Positions 1-12,299 of a DNA stretch of 64,000 bases are shown here, in pieces; the stretch's first letter is position 1; every line of letters starts with the position of its first letter. The notes below the pieces were generated by a model. It ran no database searches. It worked only from the letters and a program-made list of their open reading frames with translations, and had not been told where the DNA came from. The stretch is taken from positions 608,560 to 672,559 of the forward strand of contig JAQMRL010000042.1 of assembly GCA_035578175.1 (NCBI GenBank), in the 5' to 3' direction. A program made the translations under genes and the position numbers. Source of the stretch: Catonia carolina. Lineage: Eukaryota; Arthropoda; Insecta; Hemiptera; Achilidae.

Positions 1-894
1 TTTACCCCTCCAACACTTCCCTCCCAATGGCCCGACATCTCGTATATTTTGTATACCTTTCAACTGTTGTTTGAACTATGCGTGATCAAGATCGTTTTCG
101 GTACGAGCTAACAAGTTGCGAGTTATTTGTATTTTGTTTTCTACTGGCGGTCTCCTGGACCTATGATACCAGTTGTGTAACTTTTTGACGACTTTAAAAC
201 CAAGTAGTACATGGATTGTTTAAAGTTTTAATGAATATACAATAATTTTTCATACATCATTTCTTTGTTTAATACTATTATAAAATATGTTCATATGTAA
301 TTTTATAAAATTTTCATTATGGATGATACATTTAAAATTTCTGAAGCGGCTTCAACACAACTAGATCCATCACGTAAACAAGTTGTACGTGTTAATGATG
401 TGAATTTTTATTAACATAAAAATCTTTAAATTTTATTGTAAATAATCAAATAGTAAAAAAAAACGAATAAATTTTAATAAATGTTTGTCAGAGTGTACTG
501 CCCAACAATAGACATAAATAGCAAAACTCGGAACCAAAATGTAAGTTGTACATCATAATTTTGTAAATAAATTTGTCTTTATCATATTAATTACTTATTT
601 ATTTATAATTATTAGACCACAGAATGTTTCTAGGGCCCAAAAATTTTATTGTTCTGTTCAAAATGGAAGTAAAAGTCAAAAAAATGCTTAGTGTTCGTTT
701 TTTACTTTTTTAAATAGTAATTTTGCATTTATGCTAAGTATTTTACATTTACATCTTCGATTATACATGGTTTTACAAGTTTAATATTAAAACAAATTAA
801 TTAAATGAGTATGAAGAACTTAAAAAAAAAAAAAAAATTTGGAGGTCTGTCAGACCGCTGATACCAGTTATGTCACAAAAAATGATGATACCAG
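1..894. other. AT-rich stretch, no gene seen
   Basis: No coding region, RNA gene or recognisable transposon end is visible. The only internal structure I see is a short phrase, GATACCAGTT followed by an A/G-rich tail, occurring near 168, 859 and 889, and poly-A/T runs. The right edge meets the truncated end of the transposase remnant that follows. Could be degraded repeat DNA. Confidence 0.4.
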
Positions 895-927
895 TTGAGT
901 GTTAAAAACCTTACTCTTTAAATTTCC

Positions 928-1710
928 CTAAAGAAAAAAATCCGCAGGAGTAAGATCTGGGGATCTTGGTGGCCACAATCCTTTTGATATCACACGATGG
1001 CCAAAAAATTCTCTTAACATATTCAGCGTTTCAGTAGAAGTATGGCATGTTGCGTTATCCTGCTGAAACCAGCAATCTCGATCGTGTAATTCTAACAACG
1101 CTATAAATTGTTCAATTAAGTTGCGATACACCACACCATCTACAGATGTGTCAAAAAATGAAGGCCCAACAATACGACGCCGGGAGATCGCACACCAAAC
1201 ACCAATTTTATGTGCGTGTAGTGGACGTTTATGAAATGTGTGAGGATTATGAGTGCTCCATATTTGGCAGTTTTGGCTGTTGATGTAACCATTCAAGTGG
1301 AACCATGCTTCGTCACTGAAATAAACACGATCCAATATTTCAACACCGTTGTCATTAACAAGAGAACGTATCCAACGACAATACTGTATACGTTTCCCAT
1401 GGTCAATTTCTTTCAGTTCATGAACGACACCGATGCGGTAAGGATGCAGATTTAATTTCTTTGTAGCCCTTAAAGCGGTAGATAGTGATAATCCAGCCTG
1501 TGAAGATAACTTTCTAAGTGATTTGCTGGGTGAGGTAGTCAAACGTTGTTTCACATCGTCCAAAACTTGTTCTGTTAACACTGATGGTCGACCTGTGCTT
1601 TTCCGATCCTGTAAACTGCCAGTCTCACGAAATTTATTAATTGCACGCGATATTGTGGTGTTATTAGGTACTTCAGAATTGGAAAATTTTAACTGGAACT
1701 CGTCTTTCAC
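928..1710 (-). pseudogene. Tc1/mariner transposase fragment
   Basis: About 260 residues of a DDE transposase. From the N-terminal side it contains a helix-turn-helix (NNTTISRAINKF, then SGRPSVL and a second HTH), the first Asp in VYFSDEAWFHLNG, a WCAIS block, the second Asp in CWFQQDNATCH and the third in DLTPADFF. The N-terminal ~25 residues sit beyond the nested mariner, near 3104. The reading stops where a Trp codon of the family motif FFLWG has become TAG. Related in style to the rosa-like copies elsewhere in the window, but with different spacing. Confidence 0.75.
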
Positions 1711-1726
1711 TCATTCGTAAGATTTA

Positions 1727-3051
1727 CGAGGGGGGTACCCAAAAGAAACCGGAATTATTTTTTAAAACTATTTATTTTTAATTTTTTTACAAAAGAACCT
1801 TATCCCCTTCAAAATACTCTCCATTACAACTAATACATTTGTCCCACCGGTGCTTCCACTGTTAAAAACAGTTTTTGTACTCCTCTTCAGTGATGGCTGC
1901 CAGCTCATCCGTCGTTTTTTTCTTGACATCATCAACGTTGTTAAATCGGAGACCTTTCATGCCCCTTTTCATGCGTGGGAACAAGAAAAAATCACACGGA
2001 GCCAGATCGGGTGAGTACGGTGCGTGTGGTAGCAAAACCATGCCGTTTTTCGCTAAAAACTGGGTAACCGAGATTGCCGTGTGTGCAGGCGCGTTGTCGT
2101 GGTGGAAAAACCAGTCCCCTGTCTGCCACAAATTAGGTCTTTTACGACGAATGCTGTTTCGTAGTCTTCTTAACACTTCAAGATAAAAAGCTTGATTTAC
2201 CGTCTGGCCTGGTGGAACGAACTCTGAATGGACAATTCCCCTCACATCAAAATAACAAATCAGCATTGTTTTGATGTTCGATCTGACTTGACGACTTTTT
2301 TTTTGGTCGGGGTGATAATGAAGTCTTCCATTGACTGGATTGTTGTTTGGTTTCTGGGTCGTACCCATAGCACCAAGACTCGTCACCCGTAATGATCTTT
2401 GACATGAAATCTGGATCAGTTTCAAGCTGTTGTTTCAAATCACTACACGTTTCAATTCGACGTTCCTTTTGAGTGTCTGTCAGAACCCAAGGCACAAACT
2501 TGGCAGCGACTCTTTTCATTGTCAAGTCTTCTGTTAAAATGCGTTGGACTGAGCTCCAAAATAACCCACTAACCTGTGATATTTGGTCAATGGTCTGTCG
2601 TCGGTCTGTTCGTACAATTTCTTTCACTTTCACAACATTTTCGTCTGTTCGGGAAGTCGACAGTCGTCCAGAACGAGGTTTGTTCTCAATCGACATGTCG
2701 CCATTTTTAAAGCGCAAAAACCACTCGTACACTTGGGTTTTTCCAATAGCGTCGTCTTTGTAAGCTGTGTTCAACATTACAACTGTTTCCGCAGCGTTTT
2801 TACCGAGCAAGAAGCAAAATTTCACAGCCGCACGTTATTCATTAAAACTTGCCATCATGAAAAACGACATGAGCACAAAACAGCACTAGCGAGAACAATC
2901 ACTGCACGAGAACAGAACAAGCTAGATCAACGAACAAAATGGCATTGAACTGGCAATGAGTAGCGCTACAAGCAGCCTAGTGGCGGGAATTTGTACTGCA
3001 CAAGCTCCGCCCACAGCAGAGCTATTTCGGATACTTTTGGGTACCCCCTCA
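1727..3051 (-). mobile_element. mariner (DD34D), copy 1, complete but defective
   Basis: Terminal inverted repeats CGAGGGGGGTACCCAAAAG (left) and its complement (right, last base changed) lie between TA dinucleotides at 1725-1726 and 3052-3053. The transposase reads leftward from ATG 2855 to TAA 1787: HTH regions, ITGDESWCYGYDPE, HHDNAPAHT and SPDLAPCDFFLF give Asp-Asp-34-Asp. Defects are a stop at codon ~8 (NE* where copy 2 has NEQ), a one-base T insertion near 2295 and a stop near the C terminus. It is nearly identical to the copy at 58299-59621. It landed in the coding region of an older transposon. Confidence 0.9.
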
Positions 3052-3284
3052 TATATGCGCAATAACTTTCAATAATAAAAACACGTTCATCCTTTGAAAA
3101 AACCATGTTTGAACTTATACAGACACAAATGAATACTGGGATAGCACTAGTACATGTCAGTAATACACAATGGGTCAACAATGAGTACGGTAGTGCCAAC
3201 TGTTATTTGGGGGAAAAAAAATATTCCCTATGCAGAAAATATTAACCCTTAAACTTCAAAGTGCGTCCTTTTTGAAACACCCGT

Positions 3285-3571
3285 TATTTAGTTAAGTTAT
3301 TCTGGTTTTACATTGATTAAAAGTAAGTTATAATAAAGAAAATCAAAATAATAAGCAATAAATAATTACCTCGACTGGATTGGAGTCCCTGCTAGAGCGA
3401 TGGTTGTTCGTAGAAATCAACTTCACAATCAGCACAACACATACAAGTACCTTATGCTGCTGCTGATCAAGACATGGGGACGACACGACGACAACACCGA
3501 TTACAACGTTGTTGGTGACCTTAAGGGAAGAGGATGTTTACATTCCGCCCCCGCTCATTACGTAAAAAAAA
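3285..3571. other. unassigned AT-rich DNA
   Basis: No gene or repeat end identified. A short open frame starting at 3400 has no recognisable similarity. Confidence 0.3.
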
Positions 3572-3680
3572 ACCGGTGTGAAACACTCACGCGACTTTCT
3601 CTTGCCACCGCAAATAATTAACAATATAACCAATAAAACAATAGAAATAAACAAAACAAATAAGCTCAAAAAACATAATT
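3572..3680 (-). mobile_element. Rep-A terminal fragment
   Basis: Only the hairpin end is present: CCGGTGTGAAACACTCACGC followed by ACTTTCTCTTGCC and the AT-rich subterminal part. It breaks off into AT-rich DNA at about 3680. Confidence 0.7.
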
Positions 3681-3972
3681 ATATTATTATAATTTGTATT
3701 TATTATAATTATAATTTATATAATTATATTATAATTATGTTATTATAATAAATATAATATTATTTTATATATATTCAAAATAAAACTTAATATTTGACAA
3801 TTTATATTTTGTTTACACTAGAAATTTCATTAATAAAAAAAATAATTTTAGATAAAGTTTATAAACATAACACTTATGCGTAATATTCTAGAATTTAGCA
3901 TGTACAATATCAATTACATTATGGCATGCTACAGGGTTAGATTTTTCTTGTATTGGAAAACGTAAATAAAAA
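3681..3972. repeat. AT-only, self-complementary stretch
   Basis: From about 3675 to 3775 almost every base is A or T with repeated TTATAAT/ATTATAA units that can fold on themselves. The remainder to the next Rep-A holds nothing I can identify. Confidence 0.5.
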
Positions 3973-4898
3973 TCTGGTGTGAAACACTCACACAACTTTC
4001 TCTTGCCAATGCAAATAATTAATAATAAACCTAACATTATTAATAAAATATTAAAAATAAACAACAACTAACCTCAAAAACATAACCTTATTTTAATCAT
4101 GAGTGGAAGACGCAAAATGAAAATCGAACTCAATTTGGCTTAAAAAAAACGGAAAATCACACTTTCACGCTAAACTAGGCTCTGTAGAGAAAAATTCTCT
4201 AAACAAAAGTTGTAGATCTTTTAATTTTCTATAACTTTTATATATACACTTTTGTCGTAAAATGCATACTAAGACCGAAATGTTAAAAAAATCGATTTTT
4301 CTCACGTTTTCGTGAGAAAAAAAACAGAAAATCGCTAATTACCGCTAAACTAAGCGTTATACAAAAAAATGTTTGAAACAGAAGTTGTAGGTTTTTAAAT
4401 TCTCTACAACTTTTATTATATAAGTTTTTGCGCTAAAATTTATATTAAAGCCGTAATCTTAAAAAAACAACGTTTTTACGTGAAAACAGCCTCACCGAGA
4501 ATTTCAGCAGACATGGCGCCTACCCTATCTTGTAGAGAATAAAAAATTGAGTAAAATAGGCGATTTTAAAAAAAATCGTAGGACCAGTTTTTGAGAAAAT
4601 CGCAAAAAACTGAAAAATTATACGAATAAACTACTACTTCCGGTTGACCGATTTTGATGAAAATGTTCGTGTCGCGTCCGGTAGTGGTATGTAACTTAAG
4701 TTTCAAGTTTCAAGTTCGTACGATGTTCCGTTCTTGAGATATTCTGTTCACACACACACACACAGACCAATCGCTAAAAACATGTTTTTTGGGTTCAGGG
4801 GGTCTGAAAACGTATAGATCCGGTGAAAACTCGATTTCGAAAAATCGACATGAAAACAATACTTTCCTTCCTATATATTCATATAGGCAAGAGAAAGT
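3973..4898 (-). mobile_element. Rep-A, full length
   Basis: Runs from TCTGGTGTGAAACACTCACA to GGCAAGAGAAAGT, flanked by A runs. It contains a short (CA)n tract. It lies in the last visible intron of the minus-strand host gene, about 36 bp from exon 4. Confidence 0.9.
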
Positions 4899-4934
4899 AA
4901 AAATGAAGAAGCAAACACTAAAACAAAGCTGTAC

Positions 4935-5024
4935 CTTTTCTGTTGTAATGGAGTTATTTGCTAGAGGCTCAGATGACCAGTTGTTGTCTTCGATTCCTCT
5001 CAAATCATCCTCTCGTTCGGTTTC
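4935..5024 (-). CDS. host gene (minus strand), exon 4
   Basis: A 30-codon phase-0 exon between a strong acceptor (pyrimidine-rich, TTTATGTTTCAG, directly upstream on the minus strand) and a weaker donor GTACAG. The peptide starts ETEREDDLRGIEDNN and ends SITTEK: acidic, no known domain. It is assigned to the same gene as the exons at 15306, 26154 and 28317 by strand, phase and character; the link is an inference because about 10 kb of repeat-filled intron separates it from exon 3. No coding end is reached, so more exons must lie left of this window or in unrecognised sequence. The predicted peptide resembles the acidic leaders that precede DNA-binding domains in insect regulatory proteins, but no DNA-binding domain is visible here. 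Confidence 0.55.
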
Positions 5025-5504
5025 CTGAAACATAAATAAACATTTCAATCAACAAACAGCTCTCTCTCACCTTCTTTCCATGTTATATTCATTATCTCTA
5101 ACACACAAAAATGATATCAAGAAATTAAAATCGAGAGTATAAAAATCAAGAAGGCTGTTGCATTGAAGAACACTGTATAGTAGATTTGTTTTTGGAAGAA
5201 GCTTGTAAGGGGAGGGCGAGTAGGTAGAGTAGGGATAGTTTCAACGGGGCAAGTGTTGTCTCCTTCTCACTTAATCATCATTCCCTCTCTTTCTAACTGT
5301 ATACTACGCTAGACTAAAAACTAGTTAAAAACTTTTTATTTTTTGTTGTCTTTTGCCTTTCTCCATCTGAATCCAATATCTTTAATAATTTTCCACAGCG
5401 AATATTTACTTTCTTTGAAATTAATTTTCTCCTGCAAAACGGGGAGTAACAAATTCAAAGTTGGCCATTCAGCGTTTGTTTTATGAAAATCATAATTATT
5501 ATTT
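5025..5504. other. intronic DNA of the minus-strand gene
   Basis: No exon signals or repeat ends recognised beyond ordinary AT-rich sequence. Confidence 0.35.
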
Positions 5505-5865
5505 TTTATTTTATTAAACATCCTATGTAGGATTTTTAAACAGCCGTATTATTTAAAATTGAAATATATATTTTCTAACCACCAGAATACGGTAACATAA
5601 AACACTTACCAATGTTTATAGCGCTTTCGTGTATCTTGTACACATCTTCAGTAAATTAAAATTTATTACAAGTCACAATTTAAAACTTCCTGCTCCTACC
5701 ATGGTAGATAAGGAATCAGATTCCTTATCTACCATGGTAGGAGCAGGAAGTTTTAAATTTTGACTTGTAATAAATTTTAATTTACTGAAGATGTGTACAA
5801 GATACACGAAAGCGCTATAAACATTGGTAAGTGTTTTATGTTACCGTATTCTGGTGGTTAGAAAA
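5505..5865. repeat. foldback element FB1 with a 295-bp near-perfect palindrome
   Basis: Bases 5571-5865 are a palindrome centred on 5718: arms of 147 bases, one-base centre (GGAATC-A-GATTCC) and one mismatch seen. Flank 5505-5570 (ACATCCTATGTAGGAT...) recurs at about 26595. Single-arm relatives occur near 12300-12500, 14110-14210/15160-15235 and 26595-26755. Confidence 0.9.
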
Positions 5866-6220
5866 TCATAATATATTGTTCTTCTCACAACACACTTATC
5901 AAAATCGTCCACTTCACTCTTCACTTTCCTTCACATTCTTTTCTTATTTGGTGTTATGATTAGCACATCAGGGTTTTTTCTTTTTTCTTTCAAAATTCTT
6001 AGAACTGTACTACGTGAAATCCCATAGCTTTGGCTACACGGTTTTGCACATCGGTCAGTAAAATTGGTCCGTTTTGTTCAGCTTCTTTATCAAAAAATTG
6101 TATACACTGACTATATACTCCGTAGCCTAACCGCGTATTACCTGCCTTTTCCGTATTACACAAGCACTCGTGCTCGAATTTTCACTAATACAGCTAGATT
6201 TCATTTTAATAACAAAAAAA
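5866..6220. other. intronic DNA, a possible degraded transposase trace
   Basis: About 355 bp without a supported gene. Around 5985-6065 the minus-to-plus reading resembles a degraded helix-turn-helix segment, too short to assign. Confidence 0.25.
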
Positions 6221-7160
6221 TCTGGTGTGAAACACTCACACAACTTTCTCTTGCCAATGCAAATAATTAACAATAAACCTAACATTATTAATAAAATATT
6301 AGAAATAAACAAAAACTAACCTCAATAAACATAACCTTATTTTAATCATGAGTGAAACACTCAAAATGAAAATCAACCTCAGTCTGGCTTAAAAATACGG
6401 AAAATCACTATTTCACGCTAAACTAGGCTCTGTAGAGAAAAATACGTTAAACAAAAGTTGTAGATCTTTAAATTTCCTATAAATTTGGTTATATACACTT
6501 TTGTCGTAAAATGCATACTAAGGCCAAAATCTTTAAAAAATCGATTTTTCACACGTTTTCGTGAGAAAAAATCAGAAAATCGCTAATTACTGCTAAACTA
6601 AGCGTCATACAAAAAAATGTTTGAAACAGAAGTTGTAGGTTTTTAAATTCTCTACAACTTTTATTATATAAGTTTTTGCGCTAAAATTTATATTAAAGCC
6701 GTAATCTTAAAAAAACAACGTTTTTACGTGAAAACAGCCTCACCGAGAATTTCAGCAAACATGGCGCCTACCCTATCTTGTAGAGAATAAAAAATTGAGT
6801 AAAATAGGCGATTTTAAAAAAAAACGTAGGACCAGTTTTTGAGAAAATCGCAAAAAAACTGAAAAATTATAAGAATAAACTACTACTTCCGGTTGACCGA
6901 TTTTGATGAAAATGTTCGTGTCGCGTCCGGTAGTGGTATGTAACTTAAGTTTCAAGTTTCAAGTTCGTACGACGTTCCGTTCTTGAGATATTCCGTTCAC
7001 CACAGACACACACACACACACACACAGACCAATCGCTAAAAACATGTTTTTTGGGTTCAGGGGGTCTGAAAACGTATAGATCCGGTGAAAACTCGATTTC
7101 GAAAAATCGACATGAAAACAATACTTTCCTTCCTATATATTCATATAGGCATGAGAAAGT
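6221..7160 (-). mobile_element. Rep-A, full length
   Basis: Both ends present; the inner terminus carries one change (GGCATGAGAAAGT). (CA)n tract near 7008-7025. Flanked by A runs. Confidence 0.9.
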
Positions 7161-7211
7161 AAAAAATGGATGTTTTTAAGATATCGCTCTTAGAATGCAT
7201 TTTACGACAAA
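7161..7211 (+). mobile_element. Rep-A sliver
   Basis: About 45 bp (ATATCGCTCTTAGAATGCAT...) matches the middle of Rep-A in plus orientation, so the next copy inserted into an older Rep-A remnant. Confidence 0.5.
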
Positions 7212-8111
7212 TCTGGTGTGAAACACTCACACAACTTTCTCTTGCCAATGCAAATAATTAACAACAAACCTAACATTAGTATTAAAACATTAGATCTGAA
7301 CAAAAAACTAACCTCAAAAAACATTAGTGAAATACGCAAAATTAAAATCGACCTCAGTTTAGCTTAAAAATACGGAAAATCGCTCATTCACGCTAAACTA
7401 GGCACTGTACAAAAAAATGCTTAAAATAAAAGTTGTAGATCTCTTAATTTTCTATAAATTTTATTTTATACACTTTTATCGTAAAATGCATTCTAAGGCC
7501 GAAATATTAAAAAAAAAAAGATTTTTCACACGTTTTAGTGAGAAAAAAAACAGAAAATTGCTAATTACCACTAAACTAAGCATTATACAAAAAAATGTTT
7601 GAAATAAAAGTTGTAGAATTTTACATTCTCTACAACTTTTATTATATAACGTTTTGCGCTAAAATGCATATTAAAGCCGCAATCTAAAAAAGAAAATGTT
7701 TTTACGTAAAAACAGCCTCACGCAGAATTTCAGCAAACATGGCGCCTACCCTATCTTGTAGAGCATAAAAAATGTAGTAAACCAGGTGATTTTAGAAAAA
7801 ATCGTAGGACCAGTTTTTGAGAAAATCGCAAAAAAGTGAAAAATTATACGAATAAACTACTACTTCCGGTTGACCGATTTTGATGAAAATGTTCGTGTCG
7901 GGTTCGGTAAGGGTATGTAACTAAGTTTCAAGTTCGTACGATGTTCCGTTCTTGAGATATTTTGTACACACACACAGACCAATCGCTAAAAACATGTTTT
8001 TTTGGGTTCAGGGGGTCTGAAAACGTATAGATCCGGTGAAAACTCGATTTTGAAAAATCGACATGAAAACAATACTTTCCTTCCTATATATTCATATAGG
8101 CAAGAGAAAGT
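7212..8111 (-). mobile_element. Rep-A, full length
   Basis: TCTGGTGTG... to ...GGCAAGAGAAAGT; short (CA)n tract near 7968. More diverged internally than the previous copy. Confidence 0.9.
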
Positions 8112-8517
8112 AAAAACAATATAAGACAAGGATCCAGAACAAGATGGAGTTTTAGTATGTTACAATTCATTAAGATCAGCTTGCCATACTTACAAACTAA
8201 AACTTTAAGAACTTCAAACCAAAGCAGAGCAAACAACGATTGTGAATTTGTTTAAGCCGAAGAGAAATGACATCATTACCACTCATCAAGGTATCAAGGT
8301 ATCACCATCAACATCAAGGACACAATTTGCAGCCCAGAAAGAATAAAATGTACATAAAGAAACAACTTTTAATGTTTTATAAAATTCACAAATAATAATA
8401 ACAAAATATAATAGGGCAATATTTTTCGATTACAAAGAACATTTGAATCAAGTTAGTTAATAATATTTTGTATTTCTTTTTTTAATAAATTAAATTTTTC
8501 TATAACACACGGTTTTT
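8112..8517. other. unassigned stretch
   Basis: About 400 bp. No complete frame, splice pair or repeat terminus recognised; contains AATAAA motifs. Confidence 0.3.
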
Positions 8518-9448
8518 ACTTTCTCTTGCCTATATGAATATATAGGAAGGAAAGTATTGTTTTCATGTCGATTTTTCGAAATCGAGTTTTTACCGGATCT
8601 ATACGTTTTCAGACCCCCTGAACCGAAAAACATGTTTTTAGCGATTGGTCTGTGTGTGTATCTGTGTGTGAACAGAATATCTCAAGAACGGAACATCGTA
8701 CGAACTTGAAACTTGAAACTTAAGTTACATACCACTACCGGACGCAACACGAACATTTTCAACAAAATCGGTCAACCGGAAGTAGTAGTTTATTCGTATA
8801 ATTTTTCAGTTTTTTGCGATTTTCTCAAAAACTGGTCCTACGATTTTTTTTAAAATCGCCTATTTTACTCAATTTTTTATTTTCTACAAGATAGGGTAGG
8901 CGCCATGTTTGCTGAAATTCTCGGTGAGGCTGTTTTCACGTAAAAACGTTGTTTTTTTAAGATTACGGCTTTAATATAAATTTTAGTGCAAAAACTTATA
9001 TAATAAAAGTTGTAGACAATTTTAAATCCTACAACTTCTGTTTCAAACATTTTTTTGCATGACGCTTAGTTTAGCGGTAATTTGCGATTTTCTGTTTTTT
9101 TTCTCACGAAAACGTGAGAAAAATCGATTTTTTTAACATTTCGGTCTTAGTATGCATTTTACGACAAAAGTGTATATAATTAAATTTATAGAAAATTAAA
9201 AGATCTACAACTTTTGTTTAGAGCATTTTTCTCTACAGAGCCTAGTTTAGCGTGAAAGCGTGATTTTCCGTATTTCTAAGCCAAAATGAGGTTGATTTTC
9301 ATTTTGCGTCTTTCACTCATGATTAAAATAAGGTTATGTTTATTGAGGTTAGTGTTTTGTTTATTTCTAATATTTTATTAATAAAGTTAGGTTTATTATT
9401 AATTATTTTCATTGGCAAGAGAAAGTTGTGTGAGTGTTTCACACCAGA
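8518..9448 (+). mobile_element. Rep-A, full length
   Basis: Starts ACTTTCTCTTGCCTATATG after a T run, ends GTTTCACACCAGA before a T run. Short (GT)n near 8650. Confidence 0.9.
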
Positions 9449-10055
9449 TTTTTTTATTTAAAATAAGCCAAAACGTACTGTTTATCTTTAAAATATACGC
9501 ACTAATCACTCACATGGAACGATGTTCATGATTTCGATTTTCAAGATTGTTTTCATGGGCCCAATTAGGAGGCGAAGCAAGTCAGTGGTCGGCTGGCTTG
9601 CATGTGCCGAAGCATCACGTCCAAGAGAGCACACCTGCTCCCTTACTTTCTGTAGCAGTTTTTCGTGCCCGTGCCTCTGGAAACTCCTCGGAATCCTATG
9701 GTTACTTTTCAGCCATGCTTTGGTCCCGCCGAGGTGAGCTGAGATGCTGGGCTTCTGTCTGTCTATCCTGATCCTTGTCCCTGGCATCTAGCACTTTTTC
9801 TATCCGTGCTAGAGGCAACTTCTCCTACTGTAGCTTTTGCCCAACCCAAGTGGTGTCAGTCGTACCGTGCCGAAGGGTGGATGGCACTGGGGCATTTAAT
9901 CAGTGTCTAACGGTGCCTGTAGGATACCTGGCTCCTCCTACAGTATTTTGCCTTACCTCTGTACGCGGGGCTATGCAGGGGCGGACCTATTATTTCCCTA
10001 GCTGCACGTGGGGACCAGAGGGTACCCATTTCATCTGAAATCATGAAAAACAGCT

Positions 10056-10340
10056 ATGGATGCTTTGACTCTGGAAGGAGTGGATTTAAACTACTCCCCT
10101 GAGTTAGAGTATCTGGGGGTTGTCATGGATAGTGGCCTAACCTGGAAAGGCCACATGTCCAGGACTGTGGAGAAGGCTATAAAGGCCTTATGGATATGTG
10201 AGAGTCTGCTGGGGAGGACTCCGGGGCTTGGGCCTCGTATGGTGGAATGGGCTTGTGTGGGCATCATTCTGCCAATGGTCACGTACGAAGATGTTGTATG
10301 GTGGCCAACAACAGATCTAGGACGGCGCAGGATCGGCTGA
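10056..10340 (+). pseudogene. LINE reverse-transcriptase C-terminal fragment
   Basis: Open for 94 codons. The LEYLGVVMDSGLTWKGH motif is the usual post-catalytic RT/thumb signature of insect LINEs; RIG is followed by a stop. Part of the insert at 9568-11085. Confidence 0.65.
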
Positions 10341-10380
10341 GGAGCTATAGAGACTGGCCTGCCTAGGGATATGTGGTGCA

Positions 10381-10872
10381 ATGTGCACTGGTCCAACGGC
10401 CGCTATGGAGGCGATGTTTGATTTGCCTCCTATTCATGTGCAAGTGAAGGGAGAGGCAATAGGAACTGCCTTGAGGCTGGAGGGCGGGATCGGGGTCCCA
10501 TCAGTGGAGATGGGCCACACTGAGATCTTCAAGGTGATTGAAGGGATGGGTGTGGTAGGTGGTCCTTGGGACCGTATGAACAGAGCATACAACTTCTCCG
10601 ACACACTGAGGATGGAAATTTTTGATCGTCAGGAGTGGGCGGAGGGACGGCCGGTGATGCCGGAAGGGGCTACCTTTTGGTATATTGACGGCCCTGTGAT
10701 GAGCGGAAGAGTGGGATTGGGGGCCTGGGGGGCCGGGGGAATGAGTTCCCTGGCCCTTGGGTGTAACATGACTATCTTCCAAGATGAAATATGGGCCATT
10801 AAGGTCTGTGCGGAGAGGTGTATTGTAAGGCGCCTCAGTGGGTCGCACATTTATATTTTTGCAGTTGCATAG
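10381..10872 (+). pseudogene. LINE RNase H fragment
   Basis: The frame runs across an RNase-H-like segment: acidic residue in FWYIDGP, a glycine-rich strand and the Glu of FQDEIWAI. The expected following motif is lost to a frameshift around 10850. Upstream part of the frame is not recognisable. Confidence 0.55.
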
Positions 10873-11098
10873 TGGTTGGCTGCAAAAGTATAGCACTGTT
10901 GGGTGGGGATGTGTTTACACCTGCTCAGGTAAGTGCACTAGATCCTAGGCAGACCCTGCGCTTTATCGAAAGTGCAGGCCTTGCATAAATTAGGAATAGG
11001 GGCAATCACAAAAGATCTTTTTGGTCGCGGTGAGGAGGGGCTGAAGAAGCCTGAACGCCCTTGTTGTAAATGAATGAATGAATGAATGGGCCCAATTA

Positions 11099-12299
11099 AT
11101 CTCGAACATTGAGGGTGCAGTGTACTGCATCTCTAAATATGTAAATAGTGAAAAGTTAATGAACTCACGGGTTGCGTATGACACCAATGTAATTAACACT
11201 TTGAAGCCTAGGCAGTTTTACATATATGCTCGGCCTGGTTGCCTGGGGGTTTTGAGGTATTTTTAAAAACATTGTGCCAGCATAATATTTTAATGAAGGT
11301 AGACAATTTATACATCATTTTAAAGAGAAAATCATGCAGTTTATTTTAATATATGCATGCATATAATAGAGTACTCACCACTATTTTTGTGAAGTGTTGA
11401 AAATGTGGTAGTAAATTAAGAAAATAAAAATTGTAACATTTGTTCAGTTCATTGTACTGCATGCAGTTGCACTAATATTATAAATAATATTATAAACTTA
11501 TGCATTATAAAAAAAACATAAAATCTACAATAATACTGTGCAATAAGTAAGTGAATATGGAAAAATAGTTGTTAGAATAAAATATTTACATAAGAAAAAC
11601 CTTACAACAAAAACATAACCAAGTCACTCACACAATGTAAACAAACAGTTACACAAAACAAACACAAACATTATAAACATGAAACAGTATGCAAAAAAAA
11701 ACACTTACTACATAAATTTGGGAGAAATACTAACAAAAAACATTTCAATAAAACTGCAACTAAATTATTTAAAACTGCGGAAAGAACAAATAAATCATAA
11801 ACACGGACAACGAACCCGACCGCCTATAAGATATACGTTTAACCTCAAATTACATTGCCATCATATTTCTTTTATATTTTCAAAACAAACCGTTAGAATG
11901 CGCTGAATCCATAAAGAATTTTTTTTTCTCTTTAATTCTTTATTTACAACTGTAAAATGTTACAACAAGCAAATGTGATGATTATCGTGATTATGTAAAT
12001 GACATGATAGGCATGAGAGGGGTAGGGCCCCCATTGGTGCCTCCCCAAGAATGAAATGTGTATATCAAATTAGCATGTCTCTATTCCAGCGTCTTTTAAG
12101 GGGTCTAGGAGGATTGTCAGGTAAATGGACGGAGGAAAGTGAACAAAAAGAACTAGTGAGTCGTTCTGGGTAGCCAGAACATTAAAATCAGCTGTATGAA
12201 GTTTTGTATTGAATAACATATGACGGCCCGAAAATGTTCGGGCTTCGTCCACTTGCGTAATTTAGACGGCCCGAGTATTTTCAGGCTTCGGCTTCAAAG
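11099..12299. other. unassigned intronic DNA
   Basis: About 1.2 kb. The part 11120-11195 (CTCTAAATATGTAAATAGTG...) recurs at 14033-14090, so some of it is old repeat. No coding signal is supported; short frames at 11679 and 12070 show no similarity. Confidence 0.35.

Larger units (their letters stand above)
895..3284 (-). mobile_element. Tc1/mariner-type element, broken, split by a younger mariner
   Basis: A transposase reads leftward in two pieces on either side of a 1.3-kb mariner at 1727-3051. The start piece (ATG at about 3104, MVFSKDERVF...) lies right of the insertion; the remainder (helix-turn-helix, FSDEAWFHLNG, QQDNATCHT, SPDLTPADFFL) lies left. The catalytic triad is visible, with 38 residues between the second and third Asp by my count. 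At least two Trp codons are stops, one just after the insertion and one after DFFL. The reading ends near 900, so the 3' end is lost. A likely right terminal repeat, read outward as ACGGGTGTTTCAAAAAGG, ends near 3284. Confidence 0.7.
9568..11085 (+). mobile_element. degenerate LINE with RNase H remnant, 5'-truncated
   Basis: A GC-richer insert bounded by a 13-bp direct repeat ATGGGCCCAATTA (9555-9567 and 11086-11098) and ending in a (TGAA)n tail, the signature of target-primed LINE insertion. Readable parts: the C-terminal end of a reverse transcriptase (LEYLGVVMDSGLTWKGHM, 10056-10340), then after stops and frameshifts an RNase-H-like block (WYIDGPVMSGRVGLGAW ... IFQDEIWAIKVCAERC) up to about 10870. 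The RNase H places it in the I/R1/Loa part of the LINE tree. It is dead. Confidence 0.75.
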
